Source: Rebecca billardiae RCC1528 (Eukaryota; Haptophyta). Taken from it: a stretch of 64,000 bases of DNA. The stretch covers positions 1,612,001 through 1,676,000 of the forward strand of contig OZ251228.1 in assembly GCA_965240325.2 (NCBI GenBank). Reading direction: 5' to 3'. The translations under genes were made by a program, and so were the position numbers. Numbering within the stretch: the stretch's first letter is position 1; each line of letters starts with the position of its first letter. Of this stretch, positions 10,134-22,208 are shown piece by piece. The notes beneath the pieces are model-generated. The model saw only the letters and a program-made list of their open reading frames with translations. It did no database searches and was not told the origin of the DNA.

Positions 10134-12566
10134 CTACGACGCCGGCAGCACCACGCCCCCGCCCGCGCGCACGTACGGCCCCGTGCGGATCCACGCGTTG
10201 ATCGCGTACTTGTGCCCGAGCTGCGGCGGATCCGCCGCGTGCATCGTGCGCTCGTCCTCAAGCCCGTGCTCGTCGTGGTTGTCGAAGACGAGCGCCGCGT
10301 TCCTCTCAGGCCGGATCGACAGCCCGAGCCGAGGGAAGCGCGTGTGCCCGCCCGGGTCGGCCGGGTCGAGAGAGTTGAGGTACAACAGGAAGGTGGTCAT
10401 GCGCTTGGCGCCTGCGAGCGCGCGCGGCACGGCGCGCGGCGGGAGCGGGGGGCGGCAGCGCGCACGGCACGAGCAAGGCGCGGCCGGGCAGCCGGCCAGG
10501 CAGTGGCGTCGGGCGATGAGCGCCCACGCCGCGCGAGCGCGCCCGCGATGCGACGCTCGCCCGCGCGCACGGCGCGCGCGCCGCCGCCTCGCGCGGCGCG
10601 GCGCGCACCGCTGAAGCGATTGGACAGGTCGCAGCTGTCGAGGTAATCCGCGTGCAGCTCGTGCATCTCCGTGGGCGCGTAGTGCACGGCGTTCAGGTTC
10701 TCGATGTGCCCCCTCGGCACGCGCGCCGCCTGCGCGATCAGCGCGTACACGCGCTGCACCATGGGCACCTCGCGCGGCAGATAGGCGACCGAGGAGTTTT
10801 GGAACGTGGCGCGGTGCGTGGACAGCGCGGGCGCGCGGTGCAGCAGCGGCTGGGCGATCGCGATGAGCGCGGCGGACTCGTCGTCGGTGAGGAAGTCGTG
10901 CAGCAGGCGTACGCGCGGCGTGCTCAGCACGTGCTCGACGCGCACGTGCCGCACGCCCACCCCGGCGCCCGGGACGGCAAGCCGCAGCACGTGCCGCGCC
11001 CCGCCAACCCAAGAGTCCACACGCGGCGTCATCGCATGGTGCCTGCGCCGCGCGCGAGCGCAAGCGCGCGCGGGCGTGGCAGGCGCGCAGGCGGGCGGGC
11101 GTGAGCGGGGGCATGCGCGCGCGGCGAGCGCGAGCTCGCGCGAGGGCGAGAGGGCGTGCGGCGACCATCCCATCGCCCTCCCACCCCCAGCCCTCCGCCC
11201 GCCCGCCCGCGCCCGCCGCTGCCGCCGGAGAATTGAATAAAGCTGAAGGCGCGTGCGGCGCCCATGCTGCCTGTGCGCACCTCTGCTGGCACGCGGTGAA
11301 GTGCGCCGGGCCGAACCCGCTGAGGAGCCGCCGGCGCCACAGCGCCGGGGGCTCGTCGGCGCGCCACGGGCCCCCGGCCATGCACAGGCTGCGCAGCGTC
11401 GTCTGTCCGCCGAGCGCCTCGAGCGGGGCCGTGCCTGGGACCGCCTGCGCGGGCGTGCGATCTGGGAACCGCCTCAGCAGGCGCAGCACCGACTCTGGCC
11501 GGTGCGCCGAGCACGTGTGGAAGCAGCGCTGCAGGGTCTCGACGGCCGCCTTGCCGCTGCAGTGGCCCGAGGCGTGCAGCGAGGCGCAGTCCGGCCGCTG
11601 GTCGACGAGCGGTACGCAGAGCGGCGTCACCGGCCGACCCGCCTCGCCGAGTAGCGAGCGCCACCGCTCGGCGAGCTGAGCGCTGCTCAACCTGCCGGCG
11701 CCAGCCGCTGCGTCCGAGCCCGGCTCGGCGGCCGCGCCTGCGGCGGTGGCGAGCGCGCCACTCGCCTGCGCGACGTCGGCCGCGCCATCGAGCGGCTGCG
11801 CGCCCTCTCCGCCGTCGCCGCTCTCGCGCACCCCATCCCCGCCACCGAGGCCCGCGGCGGCAGCCGCGAGCGGCCCTGAGCTCAGGATCGCTCCGCGCGC
11901 CTCCGACGGCGCAGCCGACGCGCCCTTGGCTTGCGGCGCGGCGCCAGACGGCTGCGCGGCGCTGGCGTTCACGAGGCGCATGGCGGCGAAGTAGCGCGCG
12001 CAGCTCGCGGCGCACTGCTGCTGCATGAACGCCATCGAGCGCTGGCACTCGCCGCTGAGCGCCCAATGGCGACAGTGCTTCTGCATGTCGCTGGCGCCGT
12101 AGCCGCACGTGGCGGCGCAGTGGATCTGCATGAACGGCACGCTCGCCTCGCAGTCGCCGTGCTGCTTCCACTCGGCGCACTGCTCGTCGGAGTGGGCTGG
12201 CGTCACGTTCAGCTCGCCCGAGAGCACCGACTGCTCAGACTGCTGCGCGGCAAACGAGCGCGATCGGAAGGACGGGCGCTCGTCGCCGTGCGACTTGCAG
12301 CTCTTGCGGCAGCTGTGCAGCATGTAGACGGGGTTGCGCACGCACTCGCCCTGCGTCGCCCAGAACAGGCAGTTCTCGTTCAGGTCGACCGCCTTGCCCG
12401 AGCCCAACGCGCCGCCCGCCACATGGATCAGCACTGCGATGAGCGCGCCGCTCGCCAAGCCGACGAGCGTCCAAAACTCCCAATCGCCGGCGCCCCGCGC
12501 GGGCCCGGCAGACGAGGAGCCCCCGCGCGCCGCGCGCACGCCCTTCTTCGACGAGCGGGTCGTCAT
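10134..12566 (-). CDS. Membrane prolyl 4-hydroxylase with ShK-like domains
   Basis: Predicted Fe(II)/2-oxoglutarate dioxygenase hydroxylating proline in secreted proteins. Exons 12566-11281, 11042-10609 and 10411-10134 join in phase to 665 residues. A membrane anchor spans about residues 31-51 (WTLVGLASGALIAVLIHVAG). Cysteine modules of ShK type follow: C66-C90, C130-C154 and C165-C189, each with spacing like CxxWxxxGxC...CxxxC, plus a fourth, more divergent one near residue 300. A low-complexity Ala/Gly linker leads to the catalytic domain (exons 2-3): HADY supplies the HxD iron ligands, the H of TMHAADPP the distal ligand, and K of HKYAINAW the 2-oxoglutarate site. P4H with ShK modules is common in algae. 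It shares a 181-bp upstream region with the divergent tyrosinase fusion. Substrate is unknown. Confidence 0.9.
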   Translation of the reverse strand: MTTRSSKKGVRAARGGSSSAGPARGAGDWEFWTLVGLASGALIAVLIHVAGGALGSGKAVDLNENCLFWATQGECVRNPVYMLHSCRKSCKSHGDERPSFRSRSFAAQQSEQSVLSGELNVTPAHSDEQCAEWKQHGDCEASVPFMQIHCAATCGYGASDMQKHCRHWALSGECQRSMAFMQQQCAASCARYFAAMRLVNASAAQPSGAAPQAKGASAAPSEARGAILSSGPLAAAAAGLGGGDGVRESGDGGEGAQPLDGAADVAQASGALATAAGAAAEPGSDAAAGAGRLSSAQLAERWRSLLGEAGRPVTPLCVPLVDQRPDCASLHASGHCSGKAAVETLQRCFHTCSAHRPESVLRLLRRFPDRTPAQAVPGTAPLEALGGQTTLRSLCMAGGPWRADEPPALWRRRLLSGFGPAHFTACQQRCAQAAWAPHAPSALFNSPAAAAGAGGRAEGWGWEGDGMVAARPLALARARARRARMPPLTPARLRACHARARLRSRAAQAPCDDAACGLLGWRGAARAAACRPGRRGGRAARARRARAEHAARTPAARLPHRRRVRRAHRDRPAAAAPRARAVHAPRHVPKLLGRLSAARGAHGAARVRADRAGGARAEGAHREPERRALRAHGDARAARGLPRQLRPVQSLQRCAPRRARRRRARRARGRASHRGRARAAWALIARRHCLAGCPAAPCSCRARCRPPLPPRAVPRALAGAKRMTTFLLYLNSLDPADPGGHTRFPRLGLSIRPERNAALVFDNHDEHGLEDERTMHAADPPQLGHKYAINAWIRTGPYVRAGGGVVLPAS

Positions 12567-12747
12567 CCACCCGCCGTCCGCCTGCGTGGGCGCCCGCTCA
12601 CGACGATGGCGACCCCGCCGTGGTCGGCACGCAGGTCCTACAAGTGGTTCCGGTGCAAGACAAGACGCAAGCTGAGCTTTCGGTTGCGACTTGCGCCCTC
12701 GCGAGCGGCGGCATCGCGGCGGCCGGCGGCACCGCGCTGGCGCGAAC
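12567..12747. promoter_or_regulatory. Divergent promoter region, P4H and tyrosinase fusion
   Basis: 181 bases lie between the two opposed start codons (12566 minus, 12748 plus) and must contain both promoters. No TATA box is visible. Co-expression of the two secretory-type enzymes is possible but not shown. Confidence 0.4.
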
Positions 12748-15151
12748 ATGTTCCGATGCTGCATGGGTGGCGACAAGGGCGGCGCGGCGGGTGGCGAGGA
12801 GGCGAATCGTGACACCATCGACGAGGCGAATGCCGCCCCAGCACAGCCCACGGAGCGCGCGGAGGCGCCGACGGCGGGCTCGCCGCGCAGCGCGCCGCGC
12901 GCTCCGCCCGGCTCCGGGCTGCTCAAGCGCGCGGACATTCGGTCGTTGCCCCTCGCGGAGCAGGAGCGCGTGTGCGACGCGCTGGACGAGATGGTGCGCA
13001 CCGGCGAGTACTTCCGCCTCGCCTCGTACCACGGCTGGCCGAACGAGTTCTGCGCGCACAACGAGGAGCACTTCCCGGTGTGGCACAGAGGGTACCTCGT
13101 CGAGTTCGAGCGTGCGCTGAGCCAGGCGGACCGCTCGCTCGGCCGCGACGGCTCGATCGGGCTGCCGTACTGGGACGGCGGCCAGCCCGTCGTGAACGGC
13201 GAGACGCTCCCGGCCGTCCTGCGCCGCCGCTGGGGCACGCTGCCGAGCCAGCTCCGAGATCAGATCGCGCGCCACCCGCAGGCCGCGGGCGCGGCGCGGC
13301 TGCTCGAGACGGGGTACGCGCTCCACGGGGAGGCGCGCGTGCGGCAGGGCATCGCGCCGATGGCGCAGCGCTACGCGCTCTGCCTGCTCGAGGCCGAGCA
13401 CTGGCGGCACGCGTCCAACCGCTTCTCCGGCCGCGCGGGCGGCGTGTCGCTTGAGGACCCTCACAACACCGGGCACGTAGCGCTTGGCTTCCCGATGACG
13501 TCGGTGGGCTTCGCGGCGTTCCACCCGATCTTCTTCATGCACCACTGCCAGGTGGACCGCGTGTACGAGTCCTACCTCCGGACCGAGCCGGACTCGGCGG
13601 CGGAGTTTGCCGCGACGCAGGCGATGCTGCAGGAGCAGAACGCGGAGGGCAACCGGTTCGTCGCGCCGCTCGAGCCGTTCTCGCATCCGCGCACCGGCGC
13701 GCAGCTAGTGCCTGCGGACTGCTTCGACGCGCGCGCGCTCGGCTTCGAGTACGACGCGCTGCTCGCGCCGCCGCCCGTCGAGCGCCAGCTCCGCGAGCGC
13801 CCCACCCTTGTGCTGCTGCCCGCAGTCACCAAGGGCATGACGAATTTCCGCTCGTTCCAGCTGCATGCGTTTGTGGTGCCCGCGGCCGAGGCTGCTGCCT
13901 TCCACCCGCCAGCCGCGGCGGAGGGCGTCGAGCTGTGGGCGCAGCACCCGGCGTACGGCGGGACGGGCGCGCACTTTGGCGGCAAGGGTGCGCGCGCGCC
14001 GCCATCCCCCCCCCCGCGCGCGCGCCGCGCCGTCGTGCGCCCAACCGCCCGAAGGGGGCGGCGCGCAGCGCGCACGCGCGCTGCTCATCAGCGCACGCGC
14101 GCGCGCGCTCACGCCAACCCGCGCGCGCGCGCCGGCGGTGCTCGCGCACGCAGGCGCCGAGTGCGCCAACTGCCTCGACGCCAAGCCCTTTGACATCACA
14201 ATCGACGTGAGCGACGCCGTGCGCCGCGCGCGCACGCCGCGCTCCGAGCTCGTCGCCGTCGTGCTCGCGCTCGGCGAGGATGGCGAGCTGTCGCGCGCCG
14301 AGCACGTCGGCCTGCCCGCGCCGCGACTCGTCGGACCCACGTTCGAGTCGGAGGCGCCGATCGCGCTGGGCGCGCACGGCGCGGACGTCGCCGCGGCGCA
14401 GCGGCTGCTGCACAAGCTTGGCTTTGCCGAGGTGTGCGGGCGCGTCGACGGCGAGCTCGGCCCGCACATGGCTGCCGCGCTCAAGCTGTACCAGCGCTCG
14501 CACGGGCTCGAGCGCTCGGGCGCGCTCGACGCGGCGGTGCGCGCGTCGCTGGTGCGCACGCGCTTCGACCTGCACAGCGAGCTGCCGGGGGAGGACGACA
14601 CGCCGCGGCGCACGCCGCAGGGCGAGCTGCTGAGCGAGGCCGCGCGCGTGCCCTACCACGTCGGCGTCAGCCCGGGGTACCTCCCGCGCGCGCGCGCACT
14701 CGAGGAGATCACGTCCGCATTCGCGCAGTGGGCGGACGCGGGCGGCGTGAAGTTTGTGCGCGTGGCGGAGCGCGCGGACGCGCTCATCGTCGTCGAGTGG
14801 TCCGACAACACGCGGCAGAACGAGCTGCGCTTCGACGGCCCGGGCGGCGCGCTCGCCATCGTCGACGTGCCCAGCGGCGCGCAGGCCGGGCCGCAGCCGG
14901 CCCCGTGGCACCTTACGCTCGACGCGAGCGAGCGCTGGACGCTGCAGGGCGAGCCAGAGCCTCGGCCCGGCTCCTTCGTGCTGCTGCCGGTCGTCCTGCA
15001 CGAGGTGGGGCACCTGCTCGGGCTGGCGCACTCGGCGGCGACGGCGGACGAGGTGATGAGCCCGTACTATGAGCCGGGACGCGTCAGGCTCAGCGCGCGA
15101 GACCGCGCGCGTGCGCACGCTCTTCAGTCCCCGCAGCGCTTCAGCCGGTGA
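12748..15151 (+). CDS. Tyrosinase / PG-binding / matrixin fusion protein
   Basis: Two exons (12748-13987, 14154-15151) join in phase to 745 residues. Residues about 90-275 form a type-3 copper tyrosinase core. The CuA side has SYHGWP then CAHNEEHFPVWHR, and the CuB side has DPHNTGHVALG then FHPIFFMHHCQVDR. After the intron a CxxC (AECANCLDAKPF) opens a beta-rich stretch like the C-terminal domain of tyrosinase/hemocyanin proteins. Residues about 465-530 match a peptidoglycan-binding-1 fold (GADVAAAQRLLHKLGF, GPHMAAALKLYQRSHGL), as in MMP propeptides. The end is a matrixin-type zinc protease with HEVGHLLGLAH at about 696-706 and a Met-turn DEVMSPYY. No cysteine-switch motif and no obvious signal peptide are visible; the N-terminus is MFRCCMGGDKGG. 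The junction is supported by phase and by the unbroken tyrosinase C-terminal region. Two separate genes are the alternative. Confidence 0.8.
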
Positions 15152-15460
15152 CTCGGGTGAGACAGAGACGGGTGAATCCGTTAGGGGGGCCCACTGGCCG
15201 CTGTGAGGCTGGCGCGCCACTGTTAGAGGCCTGTCTACGAGGGTCAGACGCTCAAACTTGGACTGGTTTATGACTCTAGGTACCTAATGGGACCAATCAG
15301 ACACGTTGGTGCAGTCATCAGAGGATTGTGCTCGGCCGCGCGCCAAGCGCGCGGCCGCGCCGGCCCCACGCGACCCGTTCGGCAGCAGTCGGTGGGGGCA
15401 GCGGCGGCGCGAGACTTCGCCGCGGCGGCCGCCTCGGCGCTCTCACGGCCGGATCCGGCG
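15152..15460. other. Intergenic, tail-to-tail
   Basis: Between two convergent stop codons. Open minus-strand frames stop at 15461; nothing recognisable lies here. Confidence 0.5.
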
Positions 15461-18400
15461 TCAGAGAGTCGTCAGCCACTCGCCCGTGCGCGCATCCTGC
15501 AGATCGTACACAGGTACCAGCGCGTCCGCGTCATCGAGCGCGGTGCGGACGACCGCCACCTCGTTGCCGCTGAGCAGCTTGCTGAGCTTGCCGTAGCTCC
15601 AGACGCGACACGCCTCGTCGTCGATCTCAGTCTCCAGCAGCGCGCGCACGAACAGCCCCTTCTTGGCCGTCGACGGTGGCGGCGCCTTCGACAAGATCGC
15701 CTCGCGCGGGACGACGCGCGGCTCGGCACCGACGGGCTCCACGACGTACTTGTCGGCGCTCTGGTCGACGCTCTTGATGACGCCCGAGAAGGTGTCCGTG
15801 TCCTCCGAGTCGGACGACACGGGCAGCTGCACGATGACGCGCGTGCCCACCTCGAGCGGAGAGTCGATCAGCGCCTGCACCTTGTCGTCCCACGCGATGA
15901 GCGCCTCGCCGTCGGCCACCTTGAGGAGCTGGTCGAGCATCGCCATGGTCTCAGCGTCGTTCGAGAGGTCGGAGAGCGGCTGCCAGGAGGGCGGCCAGTG
16001 CTTGAGCTCGGGCCGGCCGTCGTCGTCCTCGATCGCGTAGCCGTCCTCGTCCACCTCGTCGGTTGGCTCCCAGCCCACGAGCACCTCCGGCCCCGTGGCG
16101 CCCATGCGGAAGTCGTGCAGGCCCGTGATGTCCCAGTACTGCCTCCGCTTCGGCTTCGGCGCCCGCCGCCGCTTGGCCGCGGGCTCGCCAGTGCCGCGCC
16201 GGCGCGGAGCGCCCTTCTGCGAGCGCGCGATGGGGTGTGGGCGCCGGGCGCGAGCAGCGATCAGACACGCGAGGCACGCGCGCTACGGCGAGGGCACGCG
16301 CCGGCAAAGCTGAGCGGCGCGGCGCGCACCCGGCCCGCCGACTCCATCAGCTGGGCGTACGGCACGTCCTTGGCCGCCTCGCCATACTTGCCCACGACGA
16401 GGTCGGCGAGCATCCCCATCAGCTTCTCCTTCTTGCCCGACCTCGACTTGGGCACGACCTTGGACTTGTCGACGAAGCGGAAGACGTCAATCTGGTCGAG
16501 GAGCGCCGGCGCCGACAGCGCGCTCTCCGCCGGAGCGAGCTGCGACCAGCGCGTCACGCGCGACGGCGCCACCTCCTCGACGATCCGATTCTTGTGCTGC
16601 TCCTCCTTGTCGCGCTTGGCCGTCAGCTTGGCCTTGCGCTCGAGCTTCTTCGGCCGCGAGAGCGCCGCGTGGCGCGCGAGGCGGCCGATGAGCGTGCTGC
16701 CGTTGACGGCGTCATCCTGCCGCTTGAACTTGCGGGAAACCTCCAAGGCGAGCTTCCTCTCCTCCGGGCACAGGCCAATGAGGAAGGTGCCCGTCTTGTT
16801 CGCCTTCGCGCGCACCTTGCTCGCGAGGTTGTGCGCGTTCGTCGTGCGCCCCGTGCGCTGCGCCTCGCCGAGCATCCCTGAGCGAGGCGCGCGGGCCCGG
16901 ACACGCAGGGCGTCAGCTGCGCGCGCGGCGAGAGTCGCACGCGCAGCGCGTGCGCACTGGCCGCGCACTCACCTGCGATGCGCTCACACGGCGCACCGGT
17001 CGTGTGCGCGTTGCGCAGCGCGAGCGCGCGCTGCTCGTCCAGGTCGCGCATCGAGCCGAGCAGGTCGGCGAGCGGATCGTCGGGCGTCGCGAGCTCGAGC
17101 TGCCAGCGCACGGTGAAGTGGTTGAAGCGAGTGGCGAACGCGGCGCAAAAGACTTCGATGAAGCGCTTCGTGAGATTGCACTGCTCCCAGTGCACGCCGT
17201 GCGCGCCGCGCCGCTCAGCTTCGCAGCGCTCACGGAGCAGCTCGTCCACCATCGCCATCCGCTTGCGTCCCGTGAAGAGATCCACCTCGCGCCGCATGAA
17301 GCGGGTGGCGTCCACGCCGATGGACTTGGCCACGTCGTACACGCGCGTGCAGACGTCCTGCAGCTCGGTGGCCACGGTGCCCTCGCTCTCCACGCGGTGC
17401 AGCTCGGCGAGCACCTGCGTGTAGAAGAACGGGCCGCAGATGCCCTTGGCGTAGATGGCCGCCTGGTACTCGGGCCGCGTCAGGCAGTTGTACGAGTAGC
17501 GGTGCGAGGCCGACAGCTTCTCGCCGCATGCCAGCTCGTCTTCGGTGAAGAGGATCCAGAGGTACATGAGCCGGCACGCCGCCGTGCAGTTCTGCGGGGC
17601 AGCGCCGATCGCGGGGCCAGCCGCGCGCGCGTGCGTCCGCTCAGCCGCGCTCTTGCGGCGCGGCGCGGCGTGGCGCGGCGCGGCGCGGCGCGCACCAGAG
17701 TGGTCGCGCCACCACGCGCGCCGCACGTGCGCCCAAAGCCGGTGACGAGGCCGCGGATCTGCTCCGCGGTCCAGCGGATGCCGTCATCGCGCTCGTTGTT
17801 GTAGTCAATGACGAACTTGATGAACCGCTCGAAGAGGCTCCAGTCCTTCGTCGCGACGCGCGCAAACATCTTGGTGAGCGTGTGGATCAGGTGGTTGAGC
17901 GGCCGCGTGCGCAGCGAGTAGCCGCCGCTGTCCTTCTGCACCTTACCTGCGGGCCGAGGCGGGCCGAGACGCGGCGGGGCGGCGCGAGGCGGCGGGCCCG
18001 GGCAGAGCAGACCCGGGCGGGGCGGGGCGGGGCGGGACGCGGCGGGGCGCGCGCGCGAGGTGAGTGTGTGCTGCTGCGTCCGCGCTGAGAGCGGCGCACG
18101 ACGGGCATCGCGCGCACCGTCCTTGGTCGCGGACGGCTGGTGCCCGCTCAGGCTCGTGTACTCCCCGTCGATAAACCCGGCGGGCAGCACCTGCAGCAGC
18201 GCGTCCTCGACGGCGTCCGAGCCCGCGGTCAGCGCGTGCATCACCGCGTGCAGCAGGCAGTTGATGTACTCAAGCTTGTCGAGCACGCGCTGCCGCCGCT
18301 CCGCCGTCGGACGGCGGCGATACAGGCGGATCGCCTCGATCAGGTCGCCGTGCGTTGTCAAGAGCTCCTCCGCGATTGCGTTCGCGCGCCGCTCGGGCTC

Positions 18401-21400
18401 GGGCGCCTTCTCCTCCTCCTCCGCCTCCGCCTCCGCCTCCGCCTCCGCCTCCGCCTGCACCTCCATCGGATCGGCGCCGGCGCGCTCGTCCGGCCGCGTG
18501 GTCTCGGCGGTGCTGCCGCCCTCGTTGCCAGTCACCGGCGCGCCGTCGCTAGCGAGCTGCGCCGCCGCGACGTTGAAGGACTGCTGCACCGTCTGGCCCT
18601 GCTCATCCACCACGGTCACGGTGAAGCTGCCGGCCTGGCCGTCGAGCGCGCGCGCCAGCTCGAGCGCGATATCCTTCTGCTCGTCCGCCAAGGCAGTCGC
18701 CTGCTTCATGATCCCGAGCTGCTCCGCCGCCTTCTGCTCGGCCGAGGCGCTGTCCGTGATGACGACGCTCAAGATCCGCTCCGAGATCAGATCGCTCTTG
18801 GCGAGCGCGACGCCGTCGATCGCCCCGACGCCCAGGCCAGTCAGGTGCGCGACGACCTTGGCGATCTGCTTGAGCGCCTTCGAGTAGCCCGTGGCGATAT
18901 CCTTGCCCGTGTCGTGTCCGTCGGTATGCAAGATGTGCAGCGCCAACGAGCCGCTCTCCGTCCTGAGCGTCGCCATGTTGAAGTGCATGCCGGCAGTCGC
19001 CGCGCCGTCGAAGCAGGCGGCTCCAGCGACGCCCTCCGGGCCCTCGCCGCGCTCGATGGCCTTGTTGAGGTCGGCGGAGATATGGACCGCGGCTTGGAAG
19101 TCGGCGACATGGTCACCGAGCGCAGTAAGCCGCTGCGCCGTCGTGCGGCTCGGGATCCCGACCACGGCGCGGCTGCCGTCCTTGCGCGCCCGCTTGCTGC
19201 GCGCGCCGTCCATGTTGATGCCAGCGGCCTGCAGCAGCGTCTCGGCCGCCTGGGTCAGCCTGTTCGAGGCGATGCCCAACTCGGTGTTGCACTGGAGGAA
19301 CGCCGCCTGCAGATCGGCCCCTGCGAGCGGCGGCGAGGCGCACAACGCGGGGGATGGGCCGGTGAGTGGTGCAGCCGGCCGCGCGCGGCGGCGGCGCGCT
19401 CGACGCCCGTCCGCGGCCGCACAGCCGCGCGGCCGCACGCGCGCGCTGCGGCGCGGCACTCACTCCTCTTGCGCATGTCCTTGGCGGTCGGGTTGGACAC
19501 GCTGCGGCTCGCGCCGAGCTGCTGGTTGAGCTTCTTCACCTCAGCATCGGCTTTGCAGAGCTGCGAGCTGAGCTCGTCCCGCTGGGCAGTCGCCGCCTTG
19601 TGCGCCGCCTCCGCGTCGGCAAGCTCGCGCTGCGTGTCCTCGAGACCGGCCGGGTCGATGATCCGCTGCTCGAGGTCGAGAGCCTGCTCGCGCGCCTCCT
19701 GGAGCTTGCGCTCCGCCTTCTTCGACTCCGCGTCGGCCTGCCTGCGCGCATTCTTCACCTCACGCTTGGCCTCGGACTTGGCGTACGCCGCCGAGCCCGC
19801 CGCGCGCTTGGCCTTGCTGTTTGCGCGCTCGGCGTCGCCCTTGAGCTTCACCTTGTCCGCCTCGAGCTGCACCACCTTCGCCTCGCTCTGGCGCAGCTGC
19901 GTCTGCATCTCCGGGCCTCGCAGCCGCTTCCGCGACTCGAGCGTGCCCTTGAGCGTCTCGATCTTCTCGGAGTGGTTGGTGGAGACGGACCGCCAATACC
20001 CGCACGCCTTCCTCGCGGCCACGAGCTGCTTCTGCTTGCTCTTCAGCCCGTTCTCCGTGCGCTGCGTCTCGGCGCGGGCGCGCTCCGACTCGATGCGCGC
20101 GGCGTCGGCCGCCTTTACCGCCTCGCCCAGCGCCGCCTGCACCTTCGCCAGCTCCTCCGCCTGCTCGTCGATCGTCGCCTGCAGCGCCGCGCGCTGCTGC
20201 TCGAGCTGCTCCGCGTGCGCGCGCTCCGCCTCCTTCAGCGCGGCCGCCTGCTGCTTCTTCCGCTGCTCGAGCTGCTCGAAGGCGTGTTCGGCCTTGTCGT
20301 CGCTGCGCACCGCGGCGAACACGATCTCCTCATTCTGCTTGACCGCGTCGGCCACGCGCCGCTCGGCCGCGGCCAGGTCCTTCTGGTGCGCCGCGCGCTC
20401 GCGCTCCCAGCGCTTGCGCTCGTCCTCGAGCTTGCGCGTCGCGCCGAGCTCGCGCTCGGCGGCCGCCGCGAGCTGCTGCTCGGCCTGCTCGAGCTGCTCG
20501 CCGAGCGCGGCGCACTCGAGCTCGATGGCGCGGCACTTGGTCACGGCGGCATCGCACTTGTAGTACAGCCCCTCGTACGACAGCGGCACGTCCGGGCGCT
20601 TGCCCTCGCTGCTGATGCGCACGGCATCGCCCGCGATCCTCGGCGGCTGCAGCTCGGGCGGCGGCTGCCGCTGCGCGCGCGTGCGCGCGCGCGCCTCCTC
20701 GAAGCTCACCAAGCCCGAGGCGGAGCCCGTCTTCACGGGCGACTGGCTGCGCGCGAGATCCCGCTGCTGGGGTGCGCCGGCCGGGCCGTGCGCATCCGCG
20801 ATCGGCGGCGTCGAGCGCGGGGTGCTGCGCGCAGCAGCAGCCGGGCGCTGGTCGGCGGGGCGCGGAGCGGCTCCGCCGAGCGCGACCGGCGGCGTCTGCG
20901 GCAGCACACGCGCGAACGCCTCGCGCGTGACGCCGGCGTCGAAGCGCGCGGCGCAGCTCTCCGCCTCCGCCTGCGCCGCGTCGGGCCGCGCCCGCTTGCG
21001 GTTGCGCTCCACGGTGCGGAGCATCGTGGCATGCCGGTCAACCTTGACCTGCAGCGCACAGCCCATCTCGCGGAGCGTGCCGTAGAGGTCGTGCTGGCTG
21101 TTGATCGGACGGCGAAGGGGGACTCCAAAGAAGTTCGCGACCACCAGCGAGAACGTCACCTTCTGCGAGCAGATCCCCACGTTCTCGAGGTGCGCCTTGA
21201 TCTCACGATCGCGATCGCTCGGCCTGGGCTTGTAGATGCTGCGAACGACGCCGTAGAGCGCGCGCGCGGAGTCAAAGTCGAGCTTCTCGGGTGGGTCAGC
21301 GCGCGAAGCAGAGGCAGCAGGCGATGGATACTCCTCCAGGAATCGCCGAGCGCCCTTCTCGACCGCGTACACCTTGTCCGTGGCTCCCACGGCGGAGGAG

Positions 21401-21585
21401 GCCTGTTTGCCGTCGCCGGACGCTCGCGCACCGTCGGCCGGCGCGGCGGCGGTGCTGGGCTCGGAAGGTGGTGAAGCCGTGCCCGACGACGCGACCACAC
21501 CTGCATACGTCTGTACCAGCACCGCGCGCGGCTGTACCAGCTCGTCCACGCCGCTGGTGCTCGCAGGTTGGGGGAAGTTGCACAT
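15461..21585 (-). CDS. Coiled-coil, transposon-like chromodomain protein
   Basis: Six exons (21585-19464, 19320-18118, 17946-17696, 17591-16973, 16877-16330, 16216-15461) join in phase to 1832 residues. Residues about 280-700 are a long coiled coil rich in Q/E/K/A. The middle has a stretch like a DDE-type core (CFDGAATAGMHFN, LHTDGHDTGKDIATGYSKA, then VVITDSASAEQKAAEQLG), with aspartates spaced plausibly for a nuclease. A cysteine/histidine-containing region follows (NCTAACRLMYLWILF, ASHRYSYNCLTRPEYQ). Exon 6 starts with a basic run, then a chromodomain-like unit (YWDITGLHDFRMG, VLVGWEP, WPPSWQPLSDL), then a Tudor-like barrel. The family is not known to me. The layout resembles large transposon proteins of algae, but the introns and intact frame argue for a host gene. 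The exon 3 donor (17696) is the least certain junction. Confidence 0.6.
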
Positions 21586-22208
21586 CTCGATTCAAACTCA
21601 CAGCTCGCGTACTGGTCGTTCCAGATGCCACGTTCAAATTTCGAATCGCGACGGCGGTTGGAGTCCGGGTACTCGCTCCTCTCGCCCGTCCGGACTCACC
21701 GCCATGGCGACGGGGCGCCACTGGGTGCCGCATGGCGCCGCCGAGGGCGCGGGCGTCGACGCCGTCGACCTGCTGATGGCCCGACGCCGTCCAACTTCGA
21801 CGCTGAATCCGGTGCTCGCCGCGGCTCCGCCGGGGCTGTCCGGAAGAGAGGTTCAGCGGCGACGCTGACGGTCGCTGAGCGGCCCTTTTCGGGTGAAAAT
21901 CATTTTTTACGTGCGATAAATCCAGTGGGCCCACCTAAATCCGTGAATCGCGCGTGTCACTGCTTAAGTTCATGTCGTAGTCACGTACTGCGCAAGTGAC
22001 GGACTTGTCGTCCGGCGGCGGAGCAGAGTGCCGGCCAGTAGTCAGGAGCTGTGACGTCCGCCGCTAGCAGATCGGTGACATGCTGACAGTAGTGGCGACT
22101 TGGCGGCGGGCAGCCTGCTGAGGCTGCTCTGAGTCTGACTGACGTCAGATGTACATTGCTGCGGCCGCCCCGTGATGAGGGCATCCAGCCCACGGTGCCG
22201 CTCGCAGC
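21586..22208. other. Intergenic
   Basis: Lies 5' of the chromodomain gene and 3' of the ankyrin gene, both on the minus strand. GC falls between about 21880 and 22110. No TATA box or repeat stands out. Confidence 0.4.

Noticed and set aside
19366-21474. 702-residue plus-strand frame over the coiled-coil gene
   Set aside because: Antisense of a strongly patterned coiled coil; the Leu/Arg-rich product is the expected shadow.
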